64,000 nt of DNA from CAVVPY01 sp963750295. GTDB taxonomy: Bacteria > Actinomycetota > Actinomycetes > Mycobacteriales > Jatrophihabitantaceae. This document shows positions 35,155-43,943 of this stretch, piece by piece. The stretch is from the NCBI GenBank assembly GCA_963750295.1, contig CAVVPY010000001.1, forward strand, positions 868,001-932,000, read 5' to 3'. Numbering within the stretch: the stretch's first letter is position 1; the number at the start of each line of letters is the position of its first letter. The position numbers and the translations under genes were made by a program. Below the pieces are notes generated by a model. That model was not told the origin of the DNA. It was given only the letters and a program-made list of their open reading frames with translations, and ran no database searches.

Positions 35155-35550
35155 ATGGACTACCTCACTGACCCCCGCGTCGATGCCTACATCGACCGGC
35201 TACCCCAATGGCAGCAAGTGGTCTGCCGCGAGGTGCGGGACCTCGTCCACTCGGCTGATCCGGAGGTCGTGGAAACGATCAAGCGCACCGTCCAGCCGTA
35301 CTTCGTGCTGGACGGGAACATCTGCGCGTTGCTTGCGACCAAGGACCACGTCAACGTGTTCCTCTACGACGGCGCGATCGTCCCCGATCCGGACGGCATC
35401 ATCACGGCCGGGCGCGAGAACAAGACCGCGCGCACGGTGGCGGTCTACGACGGTCAGCGTGTACCGGCCGCGCCGCTGAAGCTGATGTTCGAGCAGATCA
35501 TCGCCAACAACCGCGCCGGCGGCTGGCGCAAGCTCAAGCGCGGCGACTAA
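35155..35550 (+). CDS. DUF1801 (YdhG-like) protein
   Basis: A 131-residue soluble protein of the DUF1801 family: YIDRLPQWQQVVCREVRDLV, then IKRTVQPYFVLDGNICALLA and a C-terminal basic NNRAGGWRKLKRGD. Members include B. subtilis YdhG/Fra, a proposed iron chaperone, so a link to the heme genes upstream is possible but unproven. ATG 35155 is preceded by CAGGTG. Its last four bases overlap the convergent msrB. A second DUF1801 protein is at 40672. Confidence 0.75.
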   Translation: MDYLTDPRVDAYIDRLPQWQQVVCREVRDLVHSADPEVVETIKRTVQPYFVLDGNICALLATKDHVNVFLYDGAIVPDPDGIITAGRENKTARTVAVYDGQRVPAAPLKLMFEQIIANNRAGGWRKLKRGD

Positions 35551-35975
35551 CCCGCGGGTTCGTCCTCGAAGGTCATCGAGATCGAGTTGATGCAGTAGCG
35601 CAGGTCGGTCGGGGTGCCGTAGCCCTCGCCGGCGAACACGTGCCCGAGGTGGCTGTGGCAGTTGGCGCACAGCACCTCGGTACGGGTCATCCCCATCGCC
35701 GTGTCGGAGCGCTCGATGATCCGGTCGCCGGCGAGCGGGCTGAAGAAGCTCGGCCACCCGCAGTGCGAGTCGAACTTGTGCTCGCTGCGGAACAGCTCGG
35801 CCTCGCAGGCACGGCACCGGTAGACACCGATCCGCTTGTTGTCGGTGTACTCGCCGGTAAACGCCCGCTCGGTACCTGCCTGGCGTAGCACGGCGTACGC
35901 GTCAGGGCCGAGTTCGGCGCGCCACTCGTCCTCGGTCTTGGTGACAGGGGCAGCGGGAAGGTCGTCGGTCTTCAT
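35547..35975 (-). CDS. msrB: Peptide-methionine (R)-S-oxide reductase
   Basis: Reduces methionine-R-sulfoxide in oxidised proteins. 142 residues. Zinc ligands C54/C57 (CRAC) and C103/C106 (CANC), HCGWPSFFSPL, HSHLGHVF, and catalytic C128 in RYCINSISM are present. The usual recycling-cysteine site in the GWPSF region is occupied by CGWPS at C72. Start ATG 35975 gives the family N-terminus. Confidence 0.95.
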   Translation of the reverse strand: MKTDDLPAAPVTKTEDEWRAELGPDAYAVLRQAGTERAFTGEYTDNKRIGVYRCRACEAELFRSEHKFDSHCGWPSFFSPLAGDRIIERSDTAMGMTRTEVLCANCHSHLGHVFAGEGYGTPTDLRYCINSISMTFEDEPAG

Positions 35976-36010
35976 GCGTCGACGGTACCCAGATCGCAGG
36001 CGGCTGAGCA

Positions 36011-36265
36011 TTACCAAACTCGGACGATGCTGACGACGCCGAGCAGGATGGTCGCGGCCGTGCCGATGAGGATCAGCCACACGACGATCTTGGCTGCGGT
36101 ACGTCGCGGGGCGGACAACCGCGCCAGGCCGCCACCGAGTGCGGCGAGGTTCTGCAACTGGCCGTCGGCGGTGTTCGGGTTCGCGGTGCGTCCCCAGGCG
36201 CCGTCCACGTAGGGCGCGCGTGGTGGCTCGGGCTCGTCGTCCCAGTCCAACTCGTCGGTGCGCAC
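36011..36265 (-). CDS. Small single-span membrane protein
   Basis: An 84-residue protein from GTG 36265 (VRTDELDWDDEPEPPRAPY). An acidic proline-rich cytoplasmic N-terminus is followed by a basic stretch and one helix (KIVVWLILIGTAATILLGVV). No family recognised. It lies just upstream of msrB on the same strand, 35 bases away. Confidence 0.6.
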   Translation of the reverse strand: MRTDELDWDDEPEPPRAPYVDGAWGRTANPNTADGQLQNLAALGGGLARLSAPRRTAAKIVVWLILIGTAATILLGVVSIVRVW

Positions 36266-36370
36266 GAGACAACTGTAAGCACCGCTCGGCTGGCCGCGTC
36301 CGACCGGAATCGATAGGTTTACGCCATTTGGCGGCAATGGTGCCGCCTGACGACGACGGAGGACTCGTTC

Positions 36371-36811
36371 ATGAAGCAGATCAAGCTCGCACTGGCCGGT
36401 GCGGGGCTGTTGGCCGCCGGGACGGTCGCGCTCGCAGCACCGGCGGCGGCCTCGCCGAGCGGATGCGGGACGGCGCACTTCGTCAACAACGCGCCGGTCA
36501 TGCAGTACGTCGGGACGCAGAGCTGGCGCGTCGGGACCCTCACCCAGTACTGGGGCTGGTGCAACTCGAACCTGCGCAACTGGGCACACATGCATTTCTC
36601 GGGCGAGAACTATTCGTTCGGCACCCGCGTCGCCATCCAGACGCGCGACGGGGCGCTGCACGGCGCGCACACCGCGGACGGCCCCGCTGATTTCAACTCC
36701 AAGCCCGCCGCGACGATGAACGTCGACACCCGCGGCTATGTCGACGGCAACTACTGGGGCGGTGGCGTGCAGACCCTCTACGCACAGCACACGGCGTGGA
36801 GCGGTTCCTGA
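36371..36811 (+). CDS. Small secreted protein, unknown function
   Basis: A 146-residue exported protein. Signal peptide MKQIKLALAGAGLLAAGTVA with likely cleavage at AAPAAA-SPSG. The mature part has two cysteines (GCGTAHF and WCNSN) and is aromatic-rich (QYWGWCNSNLRNWAH, NYWGGGVQTLY), compatible with a small beta-fold. A GGAGGA ribosome-binding site precedes ATG 36371. No family recognised. Confidence 0.7.
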   Translation: MKQIKLALAGAGLLAAGTVALAAPAAASPSGCGTAHFVNNAPVMQYVGTQSWRVGTLTQYWGWCNSNLRNWAHMHFSGENYSFGTRVAIQTRDGALHGAHTADGPADFNSKPAATMNVDTRGYVDGNYWGGGVQTLYAQHTAWSGS

Positions 36812-36839
36812 CGTCCTGACCCCGCGCTAACGTCCGGGC

Positions 36840-37895
36840 ATGGCCTCGCCGAGCACGGACCTCGAGGTCGGGACGCGCACCGTGCGCATCAGCAATCCCG
36901 ACCGTGTGTACTTCGCCGAGCGCGGCGAGACCAAGCTCGACCTGGCGCAGTACTACCTCGCGGTCGGGGACGGGATCGTGCGCGCGCTGCGCGAGCGCCC
37001 GTGCATGCTGCACCGCTACCCGGAGGGTGTCGCGGGGGAGAAGATCTACCAGAAGCGGCTGCCCAAGGGAGCACCGGACTGGGTCCAGACGGCCGAGGTC
37101 AGCTTTCCGTCCGGACGCACCGCCGACGAGCTGTGCGTGACGGAGCTGGCCGCGGTCGTCTGGGCCGTGCAGATGTCCACGGTCGAGTTCCACCCGTGGC
37201 ACACCCGGCGCGCGGACGTCGAGAAGCCCGACGAGTTGCGCATCGACCTCGACCCCCAGCCGGGCACTGACTTCGACGACGCCAAACGCGTGGCGGTCGT
37301 GGTGAACGAGGTGCTGACCGAACTCGGGGCGGTCGGCTGGCCGAAGACGTCCGGCTCGAAGGGCGTGCACGTCTACGTCCGCATCCAGCCCCGGTTCGGC
37401 TTCCGCGAAGTGCGCCGTGCGGCGCTGGCGTTCGCACGCGAGGTCGAGCGACGCGTCCCCGACCAGGTGACCACCGCGTGGTGGAAGGAGGAGCGCGGCG
37501 AGCAGATCTTCATCGACTACAACCAGAACGCGAAGGACCGCACGATCGCCGCCGCCTATTCGGTGCGCGGGCAGCCGCACGGTCCGGTGTCGACGCCGGT
37601 CACCTGGCACGAGTTGCCCGACGTCGAGATGCGCGATTTCACCATCGCGACGGTGCCCGCGCGATTCGCGGCGCTGGGTGACGTGCACGCCGGCATCGAC
37701 GACGCGGTGTGGGACATCGAGCCGTTGCTCGAATGGGCCGAGCGGGACGAGAGCGATCGGGGGCTGGGGGACGCGCCGTACCCGCCGAACTTCCCGAAGC
37801 AGGACGGCGAACCCCCGCGCGTCCAGCCGTCGCGCATGAACAAGGCCAACTGGGCCGACGATTCGAACGCGGTGCAGCCGCACGACCTCGGCTGA
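36840..37895 (+). CDS. LigD-type primase-polymerase (Prim-PolC-like)
   Basis: Archaeo-eukaryotic primase-type DNA/RNA polymerase, 351 residues, homologous to the polymerase domain of LigD and to mycobacterial PolD1/Prim-PolC. Visible: NPDRVYFAERGETKLDLAQY, a FYQK-like KIYQKRLPKGAP, the metal-site ELRIDLDPQPGTDFDD, KTSGSKGVHVYVRI, and DYNQNAKDRTIAAAYSVRG with substrate-binding residues. Used for gap filling in end joining or base-excision repair. In M. tuberculosis the homologue sits beside ligC; here the LigC-like gene is 17 kb away. Confidence 0.92.
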   Translation: MASPSTDLEVGTRTVRISNPDRVYFAERGETKLDLAQYYLAVGDGIVRALRERPCMLHRYPEGVAGEKIYQKRLPKGAPDWVQTAEVSFPSGRTADELCVTELAAVVWAVQMSTVEFHPWHTRRADVEKPDELRIDLDPQPGTDFDDAKRVAVVVNEVLTELGAVGWPKTSGSKGVHVYVRIQPRFGFREVRRAALAFAREVERRVPDQVTTAWWKEERGEQIFIDYNQNAKDRTIAAAYSVRGQPHGPVSTPVTWHELPDVEMRDFTIATVPARFAALGDVHAGIDDAVWDIEPLLEWAERDESDRGLGDAPYPPNFPKQDGEPPRVQPSRMNKANWADDSNAVQPHDLG

Positions 37896-37931
37896 CGATC
37901 GATCGGACCGAACACTGTTTCGGGGATCACA

Positions 37932-38547
37932 ATGACCGCTATGCGGCCGGTGGTGTTCGGCATGAGCGCAGGTCTCGTCGGCCTGATGCTGCTCGCCGGC
38001 TGCACGAGCCAACACTCGCCCGCTGGCACCGCGAGCTCTGCCGCGTCGACGTTGTTGAGCAGCGCGACCGGATCCGCTGAACGGACCGTCACCGGTGAGC
38101 CGCTGCGATGCGACGAGGCGATCGACCACCACGCCCAGGTCCGGCCGCTGCACCTCGTGCTCGGGGTGGTTGGGTTGCCGACCAGCCCAGCCCATCGGGC
38201 GCTGCAGACAGCACGCACCGGCGAGCCGGGCCCGCTGCGCCTGTTCGCGAAGACGGGTTTGGTGATCAAGCCGGGCGCGAGCTTCAGCCTCATCGTCCCC
38301 GACGGCGTACAGCCACCGCGTCAGGATCGGGTGGGGCAGCCCGGGCACACCCAGCGTCCGGATCAACGTCGGCCGCTGTGCCGACCCCGACGGCGAATGG
38401 TTGGCCTACGCCGGCGGTTACTGGATCGACCGGCCGGCCTGCGTGCCGATCGTGGTCAGCAGTCAGCACCGACAGCAAACCGTGCATCTCGGGCTCGGCG
38501 CGCCCTGTCCCGGCCAACAACCACCCGCACGGCCGACCGACAGGTGA
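37932..38547 (+). pseudogene. Frameshifted lipoprotein of unknown function
   Basis: Starts MTAMRPVVFGMSAGLVG with lipobox LLAGC, so a predicted lipoprotein. The first frame is good to VIKPGASFSLIVPD (38303). From there the coding sense moves to another frame: AYSHRVRIGWGSPGTP, RINVGRCADPDGEWLAYAGG, YWIDRPACVPIVVS, ending at TGA 38545-38547. A single extra G at about 38304-38305 (GACGGCGTAC instead of GACGCGTAC) accounts for it. Either a true frameshift mutation or a sequencing error. Restored length would be about 205 residues. Confidence 0.75.
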
Positions 38548-38607
38548 CAGGGCTGCTCAGCCCTCGATGGATACGGGGTCGGGCAGGTCTGCGAGCAGCC
38601 AGCGGGG

Positions 38608-39003
38608 TCAGGCAGCGGTCGGGTCGGGGTGGTGGATGCCGAACGTGTTGCCCTCGGTGTCCAGGTAATAGCCCTGCCAGGCCATGCCGGGCAACGCCAT
38701 CTTCGGCAGCGCGACCTGGCCGCCCGCGTCGAGGATGCGCCGCTCCATCGCGTCGTAGTCGTCCACCGCGATCGTGCACACGAACGCGTTGGTGCCCTGC
38801 TGCGCGGCGGGGGCGGGTACGGGGCGCGCCAGCAGCCCGCCGTTGATGCCGGGTTCGTCGTCGGCCCCGGTCACGATGCCCCAGTACGCCGATCCGACAG
38901 CGCCGCTCCAGTCCTGGAACGTCCACCCGAACGCGGCCGAGTAGAACGCCTTCGCCCGCTCGACGTCGTCGGCCTGGATCTCGAAATGCGCGACGCGTGC
39001 CAT
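38608..39003 (-). CDS. VOC family protein
   Basis: About 131 residues of the vicinal-oxygen-chelate fold: MARVAHFEIQADDVERAKAF, then FYSAAFGWTFQDW and a C-terminal module ending YYLDTEGNTFGIHHPD. Resembles the glyoxalase-like proteins that act in antibiotic or electrophile handling, but substrate is unknown. ATG 39003 or 39027 are both possible starts. Confidence 0.85.
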   Translation of the reverse strand: MARVAHFEIQADDVERAKAFYSAAFGWTFQDWSGAVGSAYWGIVTGADDEPGINGGLLARPVPAPAAQQGTNAFVCTIAVDDYDAMERRILDAGGQVALPKMALPGMAWQGYYLDTEGNTFGIHHPDPTAA

Positions 39004-39115
39004 CCGTCCTCCACTCATCGGGTCCACCTACATTCTTGCGCGCGACATCGGCCGACTCGCGACGTCGTGTTGACGATCTTGGCCGCGCGTCGAGGTTCGG
39101 TAGGACACTGTTCGG

Positions 39116-39814
39116 ATGGACCTGGATGAGCCCGTCCCGTGGGCTGCCGGAATGTCGCTGCTCGCTGATGTGCATGCCGCCGAGTGGGTGGCGAGTGCGC
39201 TGACGGCCAACACCGAGGTCGGGGTCGTCGCCGCGATGGTGCCATCCGTGTTCGCGGCCTATGCCCGCGTGCTGCCACCCACCTACAGCCCGGAGGACGA
39301 GGGCCGCCGCCATCGCTGGTCCGAGATCGCGAGCGATCGAGGCGTCGAACTGACCGCCGGGACTCGGTTCGACGAGCTGGTAGCCGGGTCCGAGGGCTGG
39401 GGCCGGCCCAGTGACGGCGGGTTCGGTGCGCCGGAGACCGAGGCCCTCGCCCGAATCCTGTCGAGCTTTACCGAGACACCGAACCGCGCCTACTTCTGCC
39501 TCTGGGAGGGCTTCGGCCTCGAGGAGACCGACGCTTGGCGAGACCGGTCGATGCGCGTCCGGACGCCTCACCGGGCCTACCACCTGCTCACCGGACCGGT
39601 CTCGGCCGCACCGGTTCTGCCGACGCCGACGGAATGGCGGTGTGCGAGCCTCTGGTGGCCCGAGGACCGCGCCTGGCTGGTCGCCACCGACATCGACGGC
39701 TACCTGACCTACCTCGGCGCCGGTCACGCCGCAGTCGAAGCCGTCCTCGCCGCGCCGGCGCTCGATGCCGTTGCGGTGCACCCGTCGACCCCACTCGACC
39801 CGAGCTACGGCTAA
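39116..39814 (+). CDS. Conserved actinobacterial protein of unknown function
   Basis: A 232-residue soluble protein. Recurrent features of this uncharacterised group are visible: VPSVFAAYARVLPPTY, HRWSEIASDRG, an AYFCLWEGFG segment, and SLWWPEDRAWLVATDIDGYL toward the C-terminus. Aromatic-rich; no catalytic signature seen. I cannot assign a function. Confidence 0.7.
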   Translation: MDLDEPVPWAAGMSLLADVHAAEWVASALTANTEVGVVAAMVPSVFAAYARVLPPTYSPEDEGRRHRWSEIASDRGVELTAGTRFDELVAGSEGWGRPSDGGFGAPETEALARILSSFTETPNRAYFCLWEGFGLEETDAWRDRSMRVRTPHRAYHLLTGPVSAAPVLPTPTEWRCASLWWPEDRAWLVATDIDGYLTYLGAGHAAVEAVLAAPALDAVAVHPSTPLDPSYG

Positions 39815-39856
39815 CCCGCTTCGCATCTGTTGGGAGCGCACATTCGGAGGATGTCG

Positions 39857-40669
39857 ATGGCTGAGTCCGCCACGCTCGAAAAGTTCCTCGCCGACAGCAG
39901 CGTCGACGCCGCCGTGTTCGCGCTGCGGCCGGACTACCGGGCGACGCTGCTTGCCGTGGGCGGGCTTGTCCCCGGCCCGAGCGACCAGGCAAGTGACGCG
40001 CTGCTGCAGGCCGCCGAGACCTCCGCCCGCGGGTTGCTGTCTGACCGCTCGGTGGAGCAGTTGCCGCACGTGGCGGCTTGGCGGGAGGCATACCGGGCGT
40101 TCGGCGCCAAGCCGCAACGCACCCGCAACAGCCTGGAGGCGTTGCTGCGCCGAGCAGCGGCGGGGCTCCCGCGGGTGAACCGGCTCACCGATCTCTACAA
40201 CGCGATCTCGGTGCTGCACCAGGTCCCGCTCGGCGGCGAGGACCTAACCAGTTATATCGGATCGCCACGGCTGGCCCGCGCCGCCGGCACCGAGCCCTTC
40301 GACACCCTCGCCGGGGGCGTCGACGTGATCGAGCATCCCGAGGTCGGCGAGGTGGTGTGGTGCGACGGGGCGGGCGTCACCTGCCGGCGCTGGAACTGGC
40401 GCCAGGCACGTCGCACCCAACTTCGCGAAGGCACCACCACTGCGTTGTTCATCCTTGACGCGCTTGAGCCGATGAGCGCCGAAGCACTCGGCGCCGCGAC
40501 GGATGACCTGGTCACTCACCTGGCCCGGCTCGGGCCCGACGTCCACACCGTGCACCGCTTGATCTGCGCCGACGCGGCCGCCGCGGATCATCACGGTGTG
40601 GCCGGGCCTAGCCTTGTCGACGATGCCCGGCACGACGCCGAGCCGGGTGAGCCACGAAGGGGAGCTTGA
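39857..40669 (+). CDS. B3/B4 tRNA-binding domain protein
   Basis: About 270 residues with a B3/B4 (tRNA-synthetase beta-subunit-like) domain: YRAFGAKPQRTRNSLEALL, RVNRLTDLYNAISVLHQVPL, GGEDLTSY, and a final RRTQLREGTTTALFILDALE. Stand-alone B3/4 proteins may edit mischarged tRNA or bind amino acids; not proven. A GGAGG immediately before 39851 fits ATG 39857 with a six-base spacing, so this start is preferred over ATG 39851. Confidence 0.82.
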   Translation: MAESATLEKFLADSSVDAAVFALRPDYRATLLAVGGLVPGPSDQASDALLQAAETSARGLLSDRSVEQLPHVAAWREAYRAFGAKPQRTRNSLEALLRRAAAGLPRVNRLTDLYNAISVLHQVPLGGEDLTSYIGSPRLARAAGTEPFDTLAGGVDVIEHPEVGEVVWCDGAGVTCRRWNWRQARRTQLREGTTTALFILDALEPMSAEALGAATDDLVTHLARLGPDVHTVHRLICADAAAADHHGVAGPSLVDDARHDAEPGEPRRGA

Positions 40670-40671
40670 GA

Positions 40672-41121
40672 ATGCCCACGAAGAATGCCCGGGCCGGGTC
40701 CGACGGCTTCAGCGCCGAGGAGCGGGCCGCGATGAAGGAGCGCGCCGACGAGCTACGTGCCGAGGGCAAGTCGGGCGCCAAGAAAGCCGATGGGCTGCAG
40801 GCGCTGCTGGACAAGATCGGTGAGATGGCACCGGACGATCGAGCGCTCGCTGAGCGCGTGCACGTGACGGTGACCGCGACCGCCCCGGAATTGTCGCCGA
40901 AGACGTGGTACGGCATGCCGGCCTACTCGAACGCGGACGGCAAGGTCGTCGTCTTCTTCCAGGACGCAGGCAAGTTCAAGTATCGCTACTCGACGCTGGG
41001 CTTCCAGGACGCGGCGAACCTCGACGACGGTGACATGTGGCCGGTGTCCTACGCGCTCAAGAACTGGAGCCCAGTGGTGGAGCAGCAGGTCGCCGAACTC
41101 GTGCGCGCTGCAATCTCCTGA
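40672..41121 (+). CDS. DUF1801 family protein
   Basis: A 149-residue protein with a charged N-terminus (EERAAMKERADELRAEGKSG) and a DUF1801 core: APELSPKTWYGMPAYSNADG, VVFFQDAGKFKYRYSTLGF and DMWPVSYALKNWSP. Function unknown. It overlaps the stop of the preceding B3/B4 gene region within a few bases, so the two may be co-transcribed. Confidence 0.85.
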   Translation: MPTKNARAGSDGFSAEERAAMKERADELRAEGKSGAKKADGLQALLDKIGEMAPDDRALAERVHVTVTATAPELSPKTWYGMPAYSNADGKVVVFFQDAGKFKYRYSTLGFQDAANLDDGDMWPVSYALKNWSPVVEQQVAELVRAAIS

Positions 41122-41184
41122 CTGGTCTCGCGAGTGCTCGCGAACTGATCGCCTGCGGCGCGGCAGCAACCTCGCGAGCAGCGG

Positions 41185-41577
41185 TCAGCCAGCTCCGGCG
41201 TCGAGTTGCCGGACAAGCTTGGCCGGCGCCACCAGCCGATAGGCGTCGGCCAGGATGGCCGCGATCTCGTCCCAATCCAGCTCGGCCGGGTCCGCAGGGT
41301 CCAAGAAGATGCCCACCCAGTGCTCGAAAGCTCTGCGTGACGACGTCGTCGGCCTGAAGAAGCGCAGCGGGTCGGCCGTCACCAGTTCGTCTTGGGTGCC
41401 GGCCGGAAGCGGGCACCACAACGAGACGCGGCGGTCGCCGCGGTGGTTGTCGTGCAGGTAGCACAGCGGTCGGCGGTTCTGGACGAAGAAGCAGACGGCG
41501 CCGTGGCTCAGGCGCTCGGTGACCTCGGGCAAAGCCAGCGCGAGCTCCCGCACCCGGTCGTACTCTCGCGCCCCCAC
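41185..41577 (-). CDS. MmcQ/YjbR family protein
   Basis: A 130-residue protein of the MmcQ/YjbR fold: EYDRVRELALALPEVTERLS, FFVQNRRPLCYLHDN, and HWVGIFLDPADPAELDWDEI. Double-wing DNA-binding-like fold; role unknown. Start taken at GTG 41577 (VGAREYD); a GTG at 41610 is also possible. Last of three minus-strand genes. Confidence 0.8.
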   Translation of the reverse strand: MGAREYDRVRELALALPEVTERLSHGAVCFFVQNRRPLCYLHDNHRGDRRVSLWCPLPAGTQDELVTADPLRFFRPTTSSRRAFEHWVGIFLDPADPAELDWDEIAAILADAYRLVAPAKLVRQLDAGAG

Positions 41578-41623
41578 GCCACCACGAAACCAGCCCGGCC
41601 CGGCGTGCACCAGCGCACCGGAC

Positions 41624-42190
41624 TCAGAAGTCGTAGCGAACGATCGCGCGACGCAGCGATGGCACGTGCACCACCCGGAAGCCCGCCTCGAGGAAGCTGC
41701 TGAGCTTCCCGACGTGCAGCTCACCCCAGGGGATGTCCTTGCCCGCAGCCGGTTTCATCGGGTAGGCCTCGATGCTGCGCGCGCCGGCATCGCGCGCCAC
41801 GTCGATCGTGCCGCCGACGAGCGCACGGCTGACGCCCTGGCGGCGGAATCCCGCTCGGATCACGAAGCAGGTGGCCGCCCAGATGCTCGCATCGTCCTTG
41901 TCCTCGTGGCGGCCCTTCCACGTGGTCTGGCGCAAGTACGTGTAGTCGCGTCGCGGTGCCAGCGAGCACCAGCCGACCGGCTCGCCGTCGAGGTAGGCGA
42001 GGACGCCGTGTCCCTCGCTCACCTGATCCCGGAGCAGTTCGCGTCGGCCCTGGACGTTGTCGGACTTCTGGTCGTACCAGCCCATGCGGTAGGCCTGGCA
42101 CTGGCAGCGGGCAGCCTGCCCCCTCGTCCCGAAGATCGTCTGGACGTCGTCGAACAACGCCTCGCCGGCCGGCGCAACGGTGAGGGCCAT
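41624..42190 (-). CDS. GNAT family N-acetyltransferase
   Basis: A 188-residue acetyltransferase. Motif A is seen as CFVIRAGFRRQGVSRALVGG (acetyl-CoA pyrophosphate loop RRQGVS), with DGEPVGWCSLAPR as the preceding strand and ELHVGKLSSFLEAGFRVV at the end. Cysteine-rich near the N-terminus (RCQCQAYRMGW), a feature of one uncharacterised GNAT group. Overlaps the RibD-like gene by one base. Confidence 0.88.
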   Translation of the reverse strand: MALTVAPAGEALFDDVQTIFGTRGQAARCQCQAYRMGWYDQKSDNVQGRRELLRDQVSEGHGVLAYLDGEPVGWCSLAPRRDYTYLRQTTWKGRHEDKDDASIWAATCFVIRAGFRRQGVSRALVGGTIDVARDAGARSIEAYPMKPAAGKDIPWGELHVGKLSSFLEAGFRVVHVPSLRRAIVRYDF

Positions 42191-42768
42191 CAGCGACGCA
42201 CCCGGTACCGCAGATGGAGCACGCGGGAACCCTGGATGACCGGGTCGGGATCCTCCAGCAGGTGCCGCGCGTCGAGTGACCCGAAGTAGCGCTTGCCGGA
42301 GCCGAACACGACGGGCACGACGTCCATCGCGACCTCGTCGACCAGGCCGAGGGCGAGCGCCTGCCCGCCCATGTCGCCGGCGGCGACCGCCACGTCGCGC
42401 TCACCGGCAAGTTTCTTCGCCGCCGCGATGGCCGCGCCCACGTCGTCGACGAAGCGGCAGGACGCCTCGGGATGCCAGCCGTCCGGTCTCGGCCGGTGCG
42501 ACACCACCACGATGTGTTCGCCGGCCGGCGGGGTGCCCTCCCACCCGTTGGTCAGGTCGAACAGGTGCCGTCCGATCACCGTCGCCCCGAGGCGTTCCCA
42601 CATCGGGCGCACGTACCCGATCGAGGCCTCGCCGACCTTGAACGGGCCGCCGTCCACGATCTCGGCGTGGCCGTTGAAGTACCAGTCGAACAACGGACCG
42701 ACGTCGTCATTCGCGTCCGCGATGAAGCCGTCGACCGACACCACCGCGTGCATCACCACAGTGCTCAC
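42190..42768 (-). CDS. Dihydrofolate reductase-like (RibD C-terminal) protein
   Basis: A 192-residue NADPH-dependent reductase-like protein: VVMHAVVSVDGFIADANDDV, ATVIGRHLFDLTNGW, VAAGDMGGQALALGLVDEVA, and VVPVVFGSGKRYFG. Related to RibD C-terminal/DHFR fold proteins often of unknown substrate. First gene of the minus-strand trio with the GNAT and MmcQ genes. Confidence 0.88.
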   Translation of the reverse strand: MSTVVMHAVVSVDGFIADANDDVGPLFDWYFNGHAEIVDGGPFKVGEASIGYVRPMWERLGATVIGRHLFDLTNGWEGTPPAGEHIVVVSHRPRPDGWHPEASCRFVDDVGAAIAAAKKLAGERDVAVAAGDMGGQALALGLVDEVAMDVVPVVFGSGKRYFGSLDARHLLEDPDPVIQGSRVLHLRYRVRR

Positions 42769-42932
42769 GCCTCGATCCTGCCCGACCAGCCGGCCGAACA
42801 GGCAGCGCGCGGCAGAACCGATCGTCGAGATCGGTCACGATCCGTGGCGGCATTCATTCGCATCGATGCCGAGTACCTCCGCCTGTCGTTCTGTAGCGTC
42901 CTCGAAGTCTTCGTCGGGCGTACGGTTCGCGA

Positions 42933-43943
42933 ATGAGGGTCGCCTTGCTCGGACCGATCGCGTGGCGGACCCCGCCGGTCCACTACGGTCCGTGGGAGCT
43001 GGTGACCAGTCTGCTGACCGAGGGGCTGGTGGCCCGCGGCGTCGACGTCACATTGTTCGCGACGCTGGACTCGCTGACCGCAGCCGATCTGGACGGTGTC
43101 TGCCCACGCGGCTACGCCGAGGATGACCGGCTGGACGGGAGGGTATGGGAGGCGATCCACGTCTCCCACGCGCTTGCCCGCTCGGGAGAGTTCGACCTGG
43201 TGCACAACCAACTTGACTGGCTGCCGCTCGCCCTCTCAGAGCACTGCGACGCGCCCATGGTCACGACCATCCACGGCTTCTCGGGGGCCGGAATCCTGCC
43301 GGCCTACGCACACGCGCAGTCGGCTTACGTCGCGATCTCCGACTCCGACCGCAGCCCTGACCTCGACTACGTTGCCACCGTTCACCACGGCATAGACCTC
43401 GCCGTCGTACCGTTTCACGCCGCTGCCGGTGATGACCTAGTCGTCTTCGGACGGATCCACCCGGACAAGGGCACTGCGGACGCGATCGAGATCGCTCGGC
43501 GCGCCGGCCGGCGGTTGGTGATCTGCGGGATCGTCCAGGACCAGCGGTACTTCGCCGAGGAGGTCGAGCCATACGTCAACGGCGACCGGGTGCGTTACCT
43601 CGGCTCGGTCGGGGCGGCGCAACGAGCAGAGGTGCTGGGGGAGGCCGCCGTCCTCCTTCACCCGATCCACTTCGACGAACCGTTCGGACTCTCCGTCGTC
43701 GAGGCGATGGCGTGCGGGACACCTGTGGTCGCGTACCGTCGCGGCTCGATGCCGGAGATCGTCGACGAGGGGGTGACCGGGTACCTGGTCGAGGACGTGA
43801 GCTCAGCGGTCGCTGCGGTTGACCAGGCAGCCGCTCTGGAGCGGTACCGCGTACACGCCCGCAGCGCTCAGCGCTTCAACGTGGACCGCATGGTGACCCA
43901 GTACCTGGACATCTACGCGGACCTGCTCGGCGGCCCGAGCTGA
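42933..43943 (+). CDS. Glycosyltransferase family 4 protein
   Basis: GT-B-fold retaining glycosyltransferase, 336 residues. N-domain: MRVALLGPIAWRTPPVHYGP and TTIHGFSGAG; C-domain: VVFGRIHPDKGTADAIEIA and the family EPFGLSVVEAMACGTPVVAY (E-x7-E) motif, then GVTGYLVED. Sugar donor and acceptor unknown. It converges on the GH130 gene with a 31-base overlap, and a second GT4 lies at 46449, suggesting a glycan pathway. Confidence 0.9.
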   Translation: MRVALLGPIAWRTPPVHYGPWELVTSLLTEGLVARGVDVTLFATLDSLTAADLDGVCPRGYAEDDRLDGRVWEAIHVSHALARSGEFDLVHNQLDWLPLALSEHCDAPMVTTIHGFSGAGILPAYAHAQSAYVAISDSDRSPDLDYVATVHHGIDLAVVPFHAAAGDDLVVFGRIHPDKGTADAIEIARRAGRRLVICGIVQDQRYFAEEVEPYVNGDRVRYLGSVGAAQRAEVLGEAAVLLHPIHFDEPFGLSVVEAMACGTPVVAYRRGSMPEIVDEGVTGYLVEDVSSAVAAVDQAAALERYRVHARSAQRFNVDRMVTQYLDIYADLLGGPS

